This document shows, in pieces, positions 25,590 through 33,800 of a DNA stretch of 64,000 bases. Origin of the DNA: JBCCXZ01 sp965228005 (GTDB lineage: Bacteria > Planctomycetota > Planctomycetia > Pirellulales > Lacipirellulaceae); contig CBDDGV010000001.1 of NCBI GenBank assembly GCA_965228005.1, positions 992,001 to 1,056,000 on the forward strand. Direction: 5' to 3'. The notes beneath the pieces were generated by a model that was not told where the DNA came from, did no database searches, and was given only the letters and a program-made list of their open reading frames with translations. Made by a program: the position numbers and the translations under genes. How positions within the stretch are numbered: position 1 is the first letter of the stretch; every line of letters begins with the position of its first letter.

Positions 25590-26210
25590 ATGTCGACGGT
25601 CACCGAAGAACTCGTACTCGTCGTGCCCACCGAGGCCTTCCATCAGCTCGGGCACTTCCAGGGGTTCTGCCCCGACACGGAGCGCTACGTCGGCCCGCTG
25701 CTGGCGAACGAAGACCTCGGCTACCGCCCCCGCGGGGCCATGGAGGCCGACCCCAGCTTCAAGCAGCTGATCCCTTACGTCGTGTTCCGCTACACCGACG
25801 AGGCGGGCACGCCGCACCTCTTCCAGTACACCCGCGGCGGCGGCCAGGGCGAGAAGCGGCTGCACGCCAAACGCAGCGTCGGCGTCGGCGGGCACATCTC
25901 TTCAGTCGATGCCGAGGCCGAGCAGCAGGGCGATGTCTACCGCCGGGGCCTTGAGCGGGAGCTCGAAGAAGAGGTCCACATCGACTGCGAGTACACCGAG
26001 TCGTGCGTCGGCATGATCAACGACGACGAGACCGAGGTCGGCCGCGTCCACCTGGGCGTGGTGCACGTGTTCGACCTGAAGTCGCCGTGCGTGCGGCCGC
26101 GGGAGGAGGACATCGCGGACGCGGGTTTCCGCCCGGCGGAGGAGTTGCTGCGGGAGATCGACGGCTTCGAGAGCTGGTCGCAGATCGTGCTGCGGGCCTT
26201 GTTCGCCTAG
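25590..26210 (+). CDS. Nudix-family hydrolase (COG4112-like phosphoesterase)
   Basis: A 206-residue protein. The Nudix box is visible but extended: GVGGHISS is followed after a 17-residue spacer by RGLERELEEEVHI, which provides the R-E-x-x-E-E metal-binding helix. The upstream FQYTRGGGQGEKRLHAKRSVGVGGH stretch and the downstream VHLGVVHVFDLKSP fit the predicted-phosphoesterase branch of the MutT superfamily. It probably hydrolyses a nucleoside-diphosphate-linked compound; the substrate is unknown. The ATG at 25590 has an AAGGGAG site 8 bases upstream and is preferred over the in-frame codon at 25512, which would precede the promoter-like element. Confidence 0.85.
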   Translation: MSTVTEELVLVVPTEAFHQLGHFQGFCPDTERYVGPLLANEDLGYRPRGAMEADPSFKQLIPYVVFRYTDEAGTPHLFQYTRGGGQGEKRLHAKRSVGVGGHISSVDAEAEQQGDVYRRGLERELEEEVHIDCEYTESCVGMINDDETEVGRVHLGVVHVFDLKSPCVRPREEDIADAGFRPAEELLREIDGFESWSQIVLRALFA

Positions 26211-26256
26211 CGGCAACGGCCTGCCGCCGGAAGCCGGCCCGGGTTACGCTGGAAAG

Positions 26257-27450
26257 ATGCCCGAAGGCCCACCCATCTATATGGACAACCACGCCACCAC
26301 TCGGTGCGACCCGCGCGTGGTGGAGGCGATGCTGCCGTACCTCAGTGAGCAGTACGCCAACCCCGGCAGCAACAACCACGCATTGGGGCGGGAATCGGGC
26401 GCGGCGGTCGAACGCGCCCGGGAGTCGATCGCGGCGGCCATCGGCGCGACTCCGGACGAGGTCCTCTTCACCAGCGGCGCCACCGAGAGCAACAACCTCG
26501 CGCTGCGGGGCGTCATGGGGCACCCCCGCCGTCGCGGGGCCCGGCTGGTGAGTGTCGCCACCGAGCACGACGCGGTGCTCGAGCCGCTCCGCGACCTCGC
26601 GAAGCGCGGCGAGCAGACGCAGCTGCTCGGCGTGCGGCCTCACGGCGAAGCCGAAGCGGGCCGGATCGAGTTGGACGAGTTCCGCGAGGCGGTCGCGGAC
26701 GACGCGGCTTTGATGAGTGTTATGCTGGCCAACAACGAGATCGGCGTCGTCCAGCCGCTCCAAGAGATCGCGGCCGTCTGCCGCGAGGCCGGCGTGCTGC
26801 TGCACACCGACGCGACGCAGGCCGTCGGCAAGATGCCCGTAGACGTCCGTGAACTAGGCGTCGACCTGATGAGCTTCTCGGGCCACAAGCTCTACGGCCC
26901 GCGCGGCATCGGCGTGCTGTTCGTCCGCGGCGGGGCGCCCCGCGTCCGGCTGCAGCCGCAGATCACCGGCGGCGGCCAGCAGAAGGGGCGGCGTTCCGGC
27001 ACGCTGAACACGCCGGCGATCGTCGGCCTGGCCAAAGCGCTTGAACTCTGCCAGGTGGAACAAGAAGAGGAAGCCGTCCGCCTCGCCGAGCTACGTGATC
27101 AGCTTTGGTCAGAGTTGCAGCAGCGTATCCCCGGGGTCGAGTTGTGCGGCCCGGCGTTGGAACTCGGCCCTTCGCACCGATTGCCGGGAAACCTCTACGT
27201 TCTCGTGCCGGGCGTCGACAGCGAGTCACTGCTCTTGAAGACCGAGCGCCTCGCCGCCAGCAGCGGGGCCACCTGCGCCTCGGCCCACGAAGGCCCGAGC
27301 CACGTGCTGCTCGCGCTGGGGTTATCGGAAGAACGCGCCCGCGGCGGTTTACGGTTCGGGCTGGGCCGGTTCAACACCGAGGCCGAAGTCCCCGGAGCCG
27401 CCGAGGAAGTGTCAGCGGCACTCGCGGCCCTTTCCCATGACCAGACCTAA
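26257..27450 (+). CDS. Cysteine desulfurase (IscS/NifS type)
   Basis: A 397-residue class V PLP enzyme. Landmarks: YMDNHATTRCDP at the N-terminus, TSGATESNNLAL, the cofactor-stacking H104 in ATEHDAVLEP, the Schiff-base lysine K211 in SFSGHKLYGPRG, and the persulfide cysteine C340 in SSGATCASAHEGPSHVL on the long group I loop. It removes sulfur from cysteine for Fe-S clusters and thio-modified tRNA. It lies 188 bases upstream of an A-type Fe-S carrier gene on the same strand. No iscU, iscR or hscBA genes are next to it. Confidence 0.95.
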   Translation: MPEGPPIYMDNHATTRCDPRVVEAMLPYLSEQYANPGSNNHALGRESGAAVERARESIAAAIGATPDEVLFTSGATESNNLALRGVMGHPRRRGARLVSVATEHDAVLEPLRDLAKRGEQTQLLGVRPHGEAEAGRIELDEFREAVADDAALMSVMLANNEIGVVQPLQEIAAVCREAGVLLHTDATQAVGKMPVDVRELGVDLMSFSGHKLYGPRGIGVLFVRGGAPRVRLQPQITGGGQQKGRRSGTLNTPAIVGLAKALELCQVEQEEEAVRLAELRDQLWSELQQRIPGVELCGPALELGPSHRLPGNLYVLVPGVDSESLLLKTERLAASSGATCASAHEGPSHVLLALGLSEERARGGLRFGLGRFNTEAEVPGAAEEVSAALAALSHDQT

Positions 27451-27523
27451 TTCACACTTAGTCTTTTTGATACCCGCCTCGAGCAAATTGACTGTCCCGC
27501 CGGCCTTCCCCGGCCGAAGAGAT

Positions 27524-27532
27524 TGCTATAAT
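27524..27532 (+). promoter_or_regulatory. Extended -10 promoter of the A-type Fe-S carrier gene
   Basis: TGCTATAAT is a perfect extended -10 (TGn plus TATAAT), 107 bases before the start of the carrier gene. A second TATAAT occurs at 27591-27596 but has no partner at the right distance. A TTGACT at 27488 is too far upstream to pair with either. Confidence 0.55.
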
Positions 27533-27638
27533 GTGAGGTACGATAAGCTGTGAAAAATCGGCTCGGGCATCGGTTGCCCGCATGGCAGGCTATAATTCCT
27601 ACCATCTCAGCAGTTTCGAAGCACAGGAACAAACAAAG

Positions 27639-27971
27639 ATGAGCGTCGTGATCACCGAAAAAGCCGCGTCCGAGGTCAAGCGGATCATCGAGGACCAGAA
27701 GCTGGAAGAGGGCACCGTCCTGCGGGTCGGCGTCGCCGGCGGCGGCTGCAGCGGTTTCAACTACTCGCTCGGCTTCGACAAGAGCTTCGACGAGAAGGCC
27801 GATGCAAAGTACGATTTCCACGGCGTGTCCGTGGTGGTCGACAAGAAGAGCGCCCTGTACCTGGACGGCACGACGGTCGACTTCTACGAGGGGATCGACA
27901 AGCGCGGCTTCACGTTCGACAACCCGAACGCGGTGAAGTCCTGCGGCTGCGGCAGCTCGTTCCAGGCCTAG
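27639..27971 (+). CDS. A-type iron-sulfur cluster carrier/insertion protein (IscA/ErpA family)
   Basis: A 110-residue HesB/IscA protein of normal length. The three conserved cysteines are present: C37 in GGGCSGF and C102, C104 in SCGCGSSF. It receives Fe-S clusters and passes them to target enzymes in the cytosol. The ATG at 27639 gives the standard family N-terminus (MSVVITEKAASEV); the frame is open 19 codons upstream, but that stretch contains a TATAAT. It follows the cysteine desulfurase and is closed by a strong terminator. Confidence 0.93.
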   Translation: MSVVITEKAASEVKRIIEDQKLEEGTVLRVGVAGGGCSGFNYSLGFDKSFDEKADAKYDFHGVSVVVDKKSALYLDGTTVDFYEGIDKRGFTFDNPNAVKSCGCGSSFQA

Positions 27972-28000
27972 CCCTCGGCTGGACCTCAAGAAACACCAAA

Positions 28001-28027
28001 AACCCGGCCCTCGCGGCCGGGTTTTTT
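28001..28027 (+). terminator. Strong intrinsic terminator after the Fe-S carrier gene
   Basis: A perfect 9-base-pair stem, AACCCGGCC with GGCCGGGTT around the loop CTCGC, runs into a T tract (six T in total). It lies 30 bases after the carrier stop codon. Confidence 0.92.
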
Positions 28028-28174
28028 CGTGCGCCGGCCCGCTATTTCTGCTTATCCACCCTCGCGGCGCCGGATCGTGACCTAGGCTTGAGATGGAGCC
28101 GATTACACCACGCGACTCCCCCACCCTTTTCCGCCGGGTCCTGCCGGCGTTCCCACATTCAGTCTACTGGTCCT

Positions 28175-28354
28175 ATGTTCCACAAAATCCTGCAATTTGT
28201 CAGGGAGGAAGACGGTCCAACCGCAGTTGAGTACGCGGTGATGTTGGCTCTGATCGTTGCGACCTGCCTTGGTTCGGTGAACCTGCTCGCCACGCAAACC
28301 GGCGCCAGCTTCGACAACTCGTCCGCTCAGCTCGCTTCGGTGCTCGGGTCTTAA
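28175..28354 (+). CDS. Flp-type type IVb pilin, orphan copy
   Basis: A 59-residue prepilin. The leader MFHKILQFVREEDG ends in the prepilin peptidase site G/PTAVEYAV, with the Glu and Tyr at mature positions 5 and 6 that define Flp pilins. One hydrophobic helix follows (VEYAVMLALIVATCLGSVNLLA). It shares the leader core EDGPTAVEYAVMLALIV with the pilin at 41922-42098 but diverges afterwards. It lies 13 kb away from the assembly genes and has no pilus gene beside it. The ATG was chosen because the frame upstream is not leader-like. Confidence 0.9.
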   Translation: MFHKILQFVREEDGPTAVEYAVMLALIVATCLGSVNLLATQTGASFDNSSAQLASVLGS

Positions 28355-28438
28355 GGCCCGGCATTCGCCCTCTTCGTTCCCAAACACACAACACGAACCG
28401 CCCGCGCTGGGAATCCGCCCGCGGCCGCGTGTGCCGGT

Positions 28439-29488
28439 CTACAGGATCAGCATCGCGTCGCCGTAGCTGTAGAAGCGGTACTCCTCGCGGATGGCCTCCT
28501 CGTACGCGGTGCGTACCAGCTCCGAGCCCGCGAACGCCTGCACCAACAGCAGCAGCGTCGTGCGCGGGAAGTGGAAGTTGGTCATCAGCGCGTCGATGGC
28601 CGCGTACTCGTACGGAGGCGTGATGTAGAGGTCTGTCTGCCCCTCCCATTCGGCGTAGTCGCGGTCGGCGTGAATTGCGGCGACCGTTTCGAGTACGCGC
28701 GTGACGGTCGTGCCGACAGCCACTACGCGCCCGCCGGCGGAGCGCGTGGCCGCCATCTCCGCGGCCGCGGCGGGAGTTACGCGCGCCCACTCCTCGTGCA
28801 TGACGTGCTCTGAGGCGTCCTCGCTGGCGATCGGCCGGAAGGTGCCCAGCCCGACGTGCAGCGTGACCGCCGAGAAGGCGACGCCCTTCAGGGCGATGTC
28901 CTGCAGGAGCCGCTTCGTGAAGTGCAGCCCCGCCGTGGGCGCCGCCACCGACCCCGCGTAGCGGGCGAAGACGGTTTGGTAGTTCTCCACGTCGTCGTCG
29001 ACCATCGCCCCGTCGCGGATGTAGGGCGGCAGGGGGACGCGTCCCACGCGGCTGAGCAAGTCGAGCGTCGACTGGTCCCCTTCGGCTTTGGCCCGCCACT
29101 GACCGTCGTCCAGCCGCTCGACGAGCCAGAGACGGGCCGCGTCGCGGCCGTCGGCATCGGTAAGCACTACCGGCTCGGGCGGCTTGAGCTGGCCCCGGGT
29201 CTTGCAGACGATCCGCCAACCGCCGTCCTCGTGCTCGCGGAGGAACAGGCCCTGCCAGTTGCCGCCGGTCGACTCCCTCCGGCCGCGGAGTTGTGCCGGC
29301 ACCACGCGGGTGTCGTTCAGCACGATCCGGTCCCCGGGCTCCAGCAGCCGGGGCAGGTCGCGGACGTGGCGGTGCTCGATCGTGCCCGACTCACGCCGGA
29401 TCACCATGAGGCGCGCGTCGGCCCGGTTCTCGAGCGGCTCCTGCGCGATGAGCGACTTGGGCAGGTCGTAATCGATCCACGGTTCCAT
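28439..29488 (-). CDS. queA: S-adenosylmethionine:tRNA ribosyltransferase-isomerase
   Basis: A 349-residue QueA of normal length. Family landmarks are the opening IDYDLPKSLIAQEPLENRADARL, GDRIVLNDTRVVPAQLRGRR, the central APTAGLHFTKRLL, LHVGLGTFRPI and the closing NFHFPRTTLLLLVQAFAG. The enzyme transfers and rearranges the ribosyl of SAM onto 7-aminomethyl-7-deazaguanine in tRNA, forming epoxyqueuosine at the wobble position. It is a lone gene on the minus strand, divergent from rsmH. Confidence 0.97.
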   Translation of the reverse strand: MEPWIDYDLPKSLIAQEPLENRADARLMVIRRESGTIEHRHVRDLPRLLEPGDRIVLNDTRVVPAQLRGRRESTGGNWQGLFLREHEDGGWRIVCKTRGQLKPPEPVVLTDADGRDAARLWLVERLDDGQWRAKAEGDQSTLDLLSRVGRVPLPPYIRDGAMVDDDVENYQTVFARYAGSVAAPTAGLHFTKRLLQDIALKGVAFSAVTLHVGLGTFRPIASEDASEHVMHEEWARVTPAAAAEMAATRSAGGRVVAVGTTVTRVLETVAAIHADRDYAEWEGQTDLYITPPYEYAAIDALMTNFHFPRTTLLLLVQAFAGSELVRTAYEEAIREEYRFYSYGDAMLIL

Positions 29489-29659
29489 CCTGCATAACCT
29501 TCCATCGACGCTGATTGAGGCACGGTTGACCGCCGCGTTCGGCCCAGGCGAGACTATCCGACCGCGGGGAGACTAACTTACACGCCGGCCGCGGCGAGAG
29601 CACCCCGCCGCTTGCTGAATCCATCGACAGCCGCCAACCGGCTCCGATGCAGACCGACT

Positions 29660-30535
29660 ATGGCCGCCACTATTCACGTTCCCGTGCTGCCGGAGGAGGT
29701 GCTCGAATACCTAAGGCCGCAGCCTGGCGGCGTGATCGTCGACGGCACGCTCGGCGGCGGGGGTCACGCCCGGGCGCTCGCGGAACGCGTTGCGCCGGAG
29801 GGCCGTGTGCTGGCGATCGACCTCGACCCGGCAGCGGTAGAAGCCGCCGAGGCTTCGCTCGCCGGGCTGCCGGTCGAGCTCTTCATCGGCAGCTACACGG
29901 CCGTACCCGAGATGTTGAAGCAGGCTGGCCTGGAAGCGGTCGACGGCGTGCTGCTCGACCTGGGCCTCTCCAGCGACCAGCTGGCCGACCACGAGCGGGG
30001 CTTCAGCTTCGACGCGGCCGGCCCGCTCGACCTGCGGTTCGACCCAACGCGCGGCGAGCCGGCGTGGCGGATGCTGCGGCGGATGGCCGAGAAGGACATC
30101 GCCGAAGTGCTCTACCACTACGGCGAGGAGCGCTACAGCCGACGGATCGCCCGCAAGGTGGTTGCACGCAATGCGTCGGACCCGATCGAGACGGCCAGCG
30201 AGTTCGCCGCGGTGGTGCGTTCGTGCGTGCCCCGCAGCCGCACGAACCCCATCGATCCGGCGACCCGTTCGTTTCAGGCGTTGCGGATCGCGGTGAACGA
30301 GGAGCTCAAGAGCGTGGAGACCGCTCTGCGACTGCTGCCGGGCGTGCTCCGACCCGGGGGCCGGCTGGCTGTGATCAGCTTCCACTCTTTGGAAGACCGG
30401 CTCGTGAAGCACGCCTTCCGCGACGACCCGCGGCTGGAGGTCGTCACCCGCCGGCCCGTGACCGCCTCAGAGGCGGAGTCGCAGCGCAACCCGCGCGCGC
30501 GGAGCGCGAAGCTGCGTGTTGCCGAGCGGGCGTGA
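29660..30535 (+). CDS. rsmH: 16S rRNA (cytosine(1402)-N(4))-methyltransferase
   Basis: A 291-residue RsmH (MraW). Landmarks: HVPVLPEEVLEYLRP, the SAM loop DGTLGGGGHARA, DGVLLDLGLSSDQL and AVISFHSLEDR near the end. It methylates C1402 of 16S rRNA in the decoding centre. The ATG at 29660 puts the family motif at residue 5. In most bacteria rsmH opens the division/cell-wall cluster (mraZ-rsmH-ftsL-ftsI); here the next gene is an HspQ-like protein on the other strand and no fts or mur gene follows. Confidence 0.96.
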   Translation: MAATIHVPVLPEEVLEYLRPQPGGVIVDGTLGGGGHARALAERVAPEGRVLAIDLDPAAVEAAEASLAGLPVELFIGSYTAVPEMLKQAGLEAVDGVLLDLGLSSDQLADHERGFSFDAAGPLDLRFDPTRGEPAWRMLRRMAEKDIAEVLYHYGEERYSRRIARKVVARNASDPIETASEFAAVVRSCVPRSRTNPIDPATRSFQALRIAVNEELKSVETALRLLPGVLRPGGRLAVISFHSLEDRLVKHAFRDDPRLEVVTRRPVTASEAESQRNPRARSAKLRVAERA

Positions 30536-30547
30536 ACGCGGCCGGCC

Positions 30548-30943
30548 TCACCAGCCCTGCCACGGCCGGTCGTTGCGTTGGTAGCCGCCCGCGGAGAAAC
30601 CGTCGAAGAAATCGGCCAGCAGCGGGTGGCTGATCTCAGTCCCGAGGGGGTCGGCTTGCAGGTTCGACTCGGCGACGTAGGTCACGCCCACCGACTGGTC
30701 GACCAGCACGTGGTACCACGGCTGCTGCTGATCGGGCTGAGTGCGGTTCCGCGAGTACCACTCGTTGGTGGCCTCGCAACGCGGGTCGGCCGCCACCACC
30801 ACGCCGCGGTAGCCGTAGCGGAGGTGTCGCACGAGCTCGCCCGGGGCGAACTTCGGTTCGGTATCGGCAAGACGGATCAACTTGCAGCGCCGCAGATGCA
30901 GTCGGTCGGGTGATGAGTCACTGCAGACTGACAGACGCGGCAA
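30548..30943 (-). CDS. HspQ/YccV-like heat shock protein (hemimethylated-DNA-binding domain)
   Basis: About 131 residues. The core KFAPGELVRHLRYGYRGVVVAADPRCE, EWYSRNRTQPDQQQPWYHVLVDQ and VTYVAESNLQAD matches the YccV-like domain of HspQ, a small SH3-like fold linked to protein quality control and, in early work, to binding hemimethylated DNA. The C-terminus HPLLADFFDGFSAGGYQ is also typical. No ATG or GTG exists in frame: TTG at 30943 is the most upstream choice, another TTG lies about 22 codons later, so the start is uncertain. Confidence 0.8.
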   Translation of the reverse strand: MPRLSVCSDSSPDRLHLRRCKLIRLADTEPKFAPGELVRHLRYGYRGVVVAADPRCEATNEWYSRNRTQPDQQQPWYHVLVDQSVGVTYVAESNLQADPLGTEISHPLLADFFDGFSAGGYQRNDRPWQGW

Positions 30944-30984
30944 GCACGGTCAAGCGAACCGCGGCGCCGACGGAACCACGCCCG

Positions 30985-31989
30985 CTACTGCTGCGGCGGC
31001 AAGTCGGTCGGCGGGTTCGTGAGCGACGTCTTCGAAGCCACGCCCGGGACCGCCACGGGCCCGGTGAGGGGCGTGTGCATGCCCGTGCTGGGGAAGCTCG
31101 GTTGAGAAACCCCGTCCGCTGCGGGGCTCACAGGCGTCGGCAGGATGCTGTTGTCGACCTGCGGCTGCTCGGCGCCGGCGGCAGCCAGTTGCTGGTTGCC
31201 CGTGCGGATGACCGCGAGCAGCTCCGACGCAGAGCTCAGCGTGGGGTCGATCGCCAACGCCGACTGCAGGTAGCCGACCGCATCGGCCGAGCGGCCGCGT
31301 TCGTGCAGCATGTATGCCAGGTTGTAGCGTGCCGCCGCCGGGGGCAGCACCGTCGAGAGTTCCGCCAAGGCGTCGTTCGGGCGGCCGACTTCGGCGAGCA
31401 CCTTCGCGAGGTTGTTGCGGTACAGCGGCTTGGACGGGTCGAGTTGGGTCGCCTGCTGCAGCAGGTAGAGCGACTCCTGCATCTCGCCGCGACGCGCCTG
31501 GCACAAGGCCAGGTCGTTGTACGCCGTGGCGTTGGCCGGGTGCAGTGCGACCGTCTGCCGGTAGATGCGCATCGCCTCGTCGAGGTTGCCGGCGCGGTCT
31601 TCCAGCCGGGCGAGCCCGAGCAGCGCTCCGAGGTCTCCCGGCGCAGAGGCCAGGGCCTTGCCGTACATCTGACGGGCCTGGTCGAGGTTGCCGCCGCGGT
31701 CGGCGAGCTTCGCCATCTCGACGTACATGTCGGGAGTGTTCTCGCCGTAGCCGCTGCTCAGCGACAGCGGGTCGTACTGCTGCTGCGGCTCCGGTTGTTT
31801 CGGCGCGGCGTCCTTGAAGGGGTTCATCCCCCGGACGAGCTTCTGCTCCCAGTTCAGCTCCTGCTGAGCCCTCCTGGGCTGCTGCGAGGGGCCGTGGGCC
31901 GTGCGGGCCGAGCCCTGCGGCACGCCGCCGGTGATACAGCCGGCTGTGGTGCACACGACCGCGAGGGTCCAGTAGATTCCTGTCTTCAC
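30985..31989 (-). CDS. TPR lipoprotein of the Tad pilus locus (TadD-like)
   Basis: A 334-residue protein. The N-terminus is a lipoprotein signal (VKTGIYWTLAVVCTTAGC, Cys at 18). A Gln/Pro-rich linker leads to about five tetratricopeptide repeats between residues 90 and 255 (for example GNLDQARQMYGKALASAPGD and GNLDEAMRIYRQTVALHPAN), followed by a disordered Pro/Ser tail. TadD is the TPR lipoprotein that helps place the secretin in the outer membrane; this protein has the same layout and position at the end of the locus. The GTG start at 31989 has AGGGAGG 8 bases upstream and is far better than the codon at 32124. Confidence 0.82.
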   Translation of the reverse strand: MKTGIYWTLAVVCTTAGCITGGVPQGSARTAHGPSQQPRRAQQELNWEQKLVRGMNPFKDAAPKQPEPQQQYDPLSLSSGYGENTPDMYVEMAKLADRGGNLDQARQMYGKALASAPGDLGALLGLARLEDRAGNLDEAMRIYRQTVALHPANATAYNDLALCQARRGEMQESLYLLQQATQLDPSKPLYRNNLAKVLAEVGRPNDALAELSTVLPPAAARYNLAYMLHERGRSADAVGYLQSALAIDPTLSSASELLAVIRTGNQQLAAAGAEQPQVDNSILPTPVSPAADGVSQPSFPSTGMHTPLTGPVAVPGVASKTSLTNPPTDLPPQQ

Positions 31990-32041
31990 GTCCCCGCCCT
32001 CCCTGGCAGAACGATCTGTTGAAAGCTTCTGCTGCTTCAGG

Positions 32042-32644
32042 TTACTCAGATTGGATCGCCGAACCCGCCGCGCTGCCCGAAGGAGGCAACACAGGAGGCC
32101 GACGGTTGTTCTGCAGTCCGACAAACGTTGCGTCTACGTAACCGGCCGGGTGACCTTCGACCAGCAGGTGCGTGTCGTGCAACTGCATCGGGCCGCCTTC
32201 GGTCTGGAAGCCGCCGGCGATGTCGCGCACCGAGGCGAGCCGTTCGCCGGTCTCCTCGGGGTTGCGGCCGCGTTCGACGAGAACCGTGCGGCGGTGCTCG
32301 GGGGCCTGCGTGAGGATCCACTTCAGCTTCAGGGCGCCCGCCTGCGTGAGCGAGTTGTCCGCGGGGTCGAAGTGGTACGAGCCCAGGATGTTCTGACGGC
32401 GCCAGCCGGCGTTGGCCTGGATCGCGTTGAACTGGTACACCGAGTGCTTCGACGACGGCGTGAACTGGTAAGGCCAGATCACGTTCTGGTCGTAGTGGAA
32501 GCGGCAATTGGCGCCGATGACGTGGTGCTTCGAGGCGCACCCGTTGCAGCACTGCTGGTTGTCCCAGCCGAGCTGCGCCGACGCTTCGGGGCCGGCCAGC
32601 ATCACCGCGGCGGCCGCGGCCAACATAGAAATGTGTCTCTTCAT
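32042..32644 (-). CDS. Small Cys-rich secreted protein at the end of the tad locus
   Basis: A 200-residue protein with a clear signal peptide (MKRHISMLAAAAAVMLAGPEASA). Just after the cleavage site it has four cysteines in CCNGCASKHHVIGANC, then an aromatic-rich stretch (FHYDQNVIWPYQFTPSSKHSVYQF). The C-terminal half resembles an OmpA-like or BON-like alpha/beta segment (LKLKWILTQAPEHRRTVLVERG), but I cannot assign a family. It lies 52 bases upstream of the TadD-like gene and 180 bases after tadC on the same strand, so it may be a pilus accessory protein or a secreted product of the locus. Confidence 0.7.
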   Translation of the reverse strand: MKRHISMLAAAAAVMLAGPEASAQLGWDNQQCCNGCASKHHVIGANCRFHYDQNVIWPYQFTPSSKHSVYQFNAIQANAGWRRQNILGSYHFDPADNSLTQAGALKLKWILTQAPEHRRTVLVERGRNPEETGERLASVRDIAGGFQTEGGPMQLHDTHLLVEGHPAGYVDATFVGLQNNRRPPVLPPSGSAAGSAIQSE

Positions 32645-32824
32645 GTTCTTGCCGATCCCTGGCGTGCGGGGGCTGTTCTGGGTCTCGTCGGACCGGGCTC
32701 TCTGCGGGTTGGCAGCCTACGGGTAGGCAGCGGGCCTACCGATCCGGTCCGCCGTCTTTATCGTCAGAGTCGGAAAGGAGGCTTCGCTACTTCCGGATGA
32801 ACAGGCACAGACTACGCAGATTGC

Positions 32825-33799
32825 CTATTGTGCACCCTGCATCGACGGGAACAGCTCGTTGATCATCGTGATAGCAGCTGGGCCGACCAGCACGATGAAG
32901 ATCGCCGGGAAGATGAAGATGACCAGCGGGAAGATCAGTTTCACCGCCGTCTTGGCCGCCTTCTCCTCGGCCATCTGCCGGCGGCGGGTCCGCATCGAGT
33001 CGCTCTGCACGCGGAGTGCTTGCGCGACGCTCGAGCCAAACTTGTCAGCCTGAATGAGGATCGCGGCGAGCGATTTCAGGTCGTCCACGCCGGTGCGCAT
33101 CCCCAGGTCGTGCAGCACCTCGTTGCGGGCCCGGCCCATCTGGAGCTGCATGTTGCACAGTGCGAACTCCTCGGAGATCACGTGGTAGGTCTTCTTCATT
33201 TCCTCGGAGACCTTCCGCATGGCCTGGTCGAGGCCCAGGCCGGCCTCGACGCAAACCACCATCAGGTCGAGCGCGTCCGGCAGGCCGTAGAAGATGTTGT
33301 CTTTCCGGCTCTTGGCCACCAGCGCGACAATGATCTCCGGCATGAAGAAGGCCAGGCCGGCGCCGAGGCCCGCGTAGGTCGCGGTGTCCGGCGTCATGCC
33401 CTTGACGAACAACCCCACGCCGCCGCCGGCGACGAAGCCGACGATCAGGCCGATCATCTTCAGCGACCAGAAGATCTCCGGAGCGTTCTCGGTCCGGAAG
33501 CCGGCCGAGTTCAGCTTCGCACGGGTCTGGCTGACCTCTTCGCTGGTCTTGGGTTGCAGCGGGGCGGAGAGCGCCGGTGAGGCCTTCTCCAGCACCATGG
33601 TGACGGCGCCCTTGCTGCCCCCGTTCTCGCGTCGGACCGAAGGCTCGCTCAGCTCTTCGAGCCGCTCCTCCGCACGGGGCTTCTTGCGGGACATCATCTC
33701 CAGCACCCACAGCGCGAGCGCAGTGACGCCGCCGAAGATGGCGATGCGCGTCATCATCGTCGTGGAGAGGAACGCCAGAAGCATTAGGGAATCGTTCAT
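32825..33799 (-). CDS. tadC: Tad pilus inner-membrane platform protein TadC
   Basis: A 324-residue type II secretion F-domain protein. Membrane helices lie near residues 15-35, 115-160 and 285-310; the cytosolic T2SSF core holds LPDALDLMVVCVEAGLGLDQAM and the late FGSSVAQALRVQSDSMRTRRRQMAEEKAAK, both hallmarks of TadC. With TadB it forms the platform on which the ATPase TadA acts to polymerise Flp pilin. It starts one base after the tadB stop, so the two are tightly coupled. Confidence 0.92.
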   Translation of the reverse strand: MNDSLMLLAFLSTTMMTRIAIFGGVTALALWVLEMMSRKKPRAEERLEELSEPSVRRENGGSKGAVTMVLEKASPALSAPLQPKTSEEVSQTRAKLNSAGFRTENAPEIFWSLKMIGLIVGFVAGGGVGLFVKGMTPDTATYAGLGAGLAFFMPEIIVALVAKSRKDNIFYGLPDALDLMVVCVEAGLGLDQAMRKVSEEMKKTYHVISEEFALCNMQLQMGRARNEVLHDLGMRTGVDDLKSLAAILIQADKFGSSVAQALRVQSDSMRTRRRQMAEEKAAKTAVKLIFPLVIFIFPAIFIVLVGPAAITMINELFPSMQGAQ

Positions 33800-33800
33800 G

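Noticed and set aside
27591..27596. Second TATAAT upstream of the Fe-S carrier gene
   Set aside because: No -35 at a usable distance; the extended -10 at 27524 is better.
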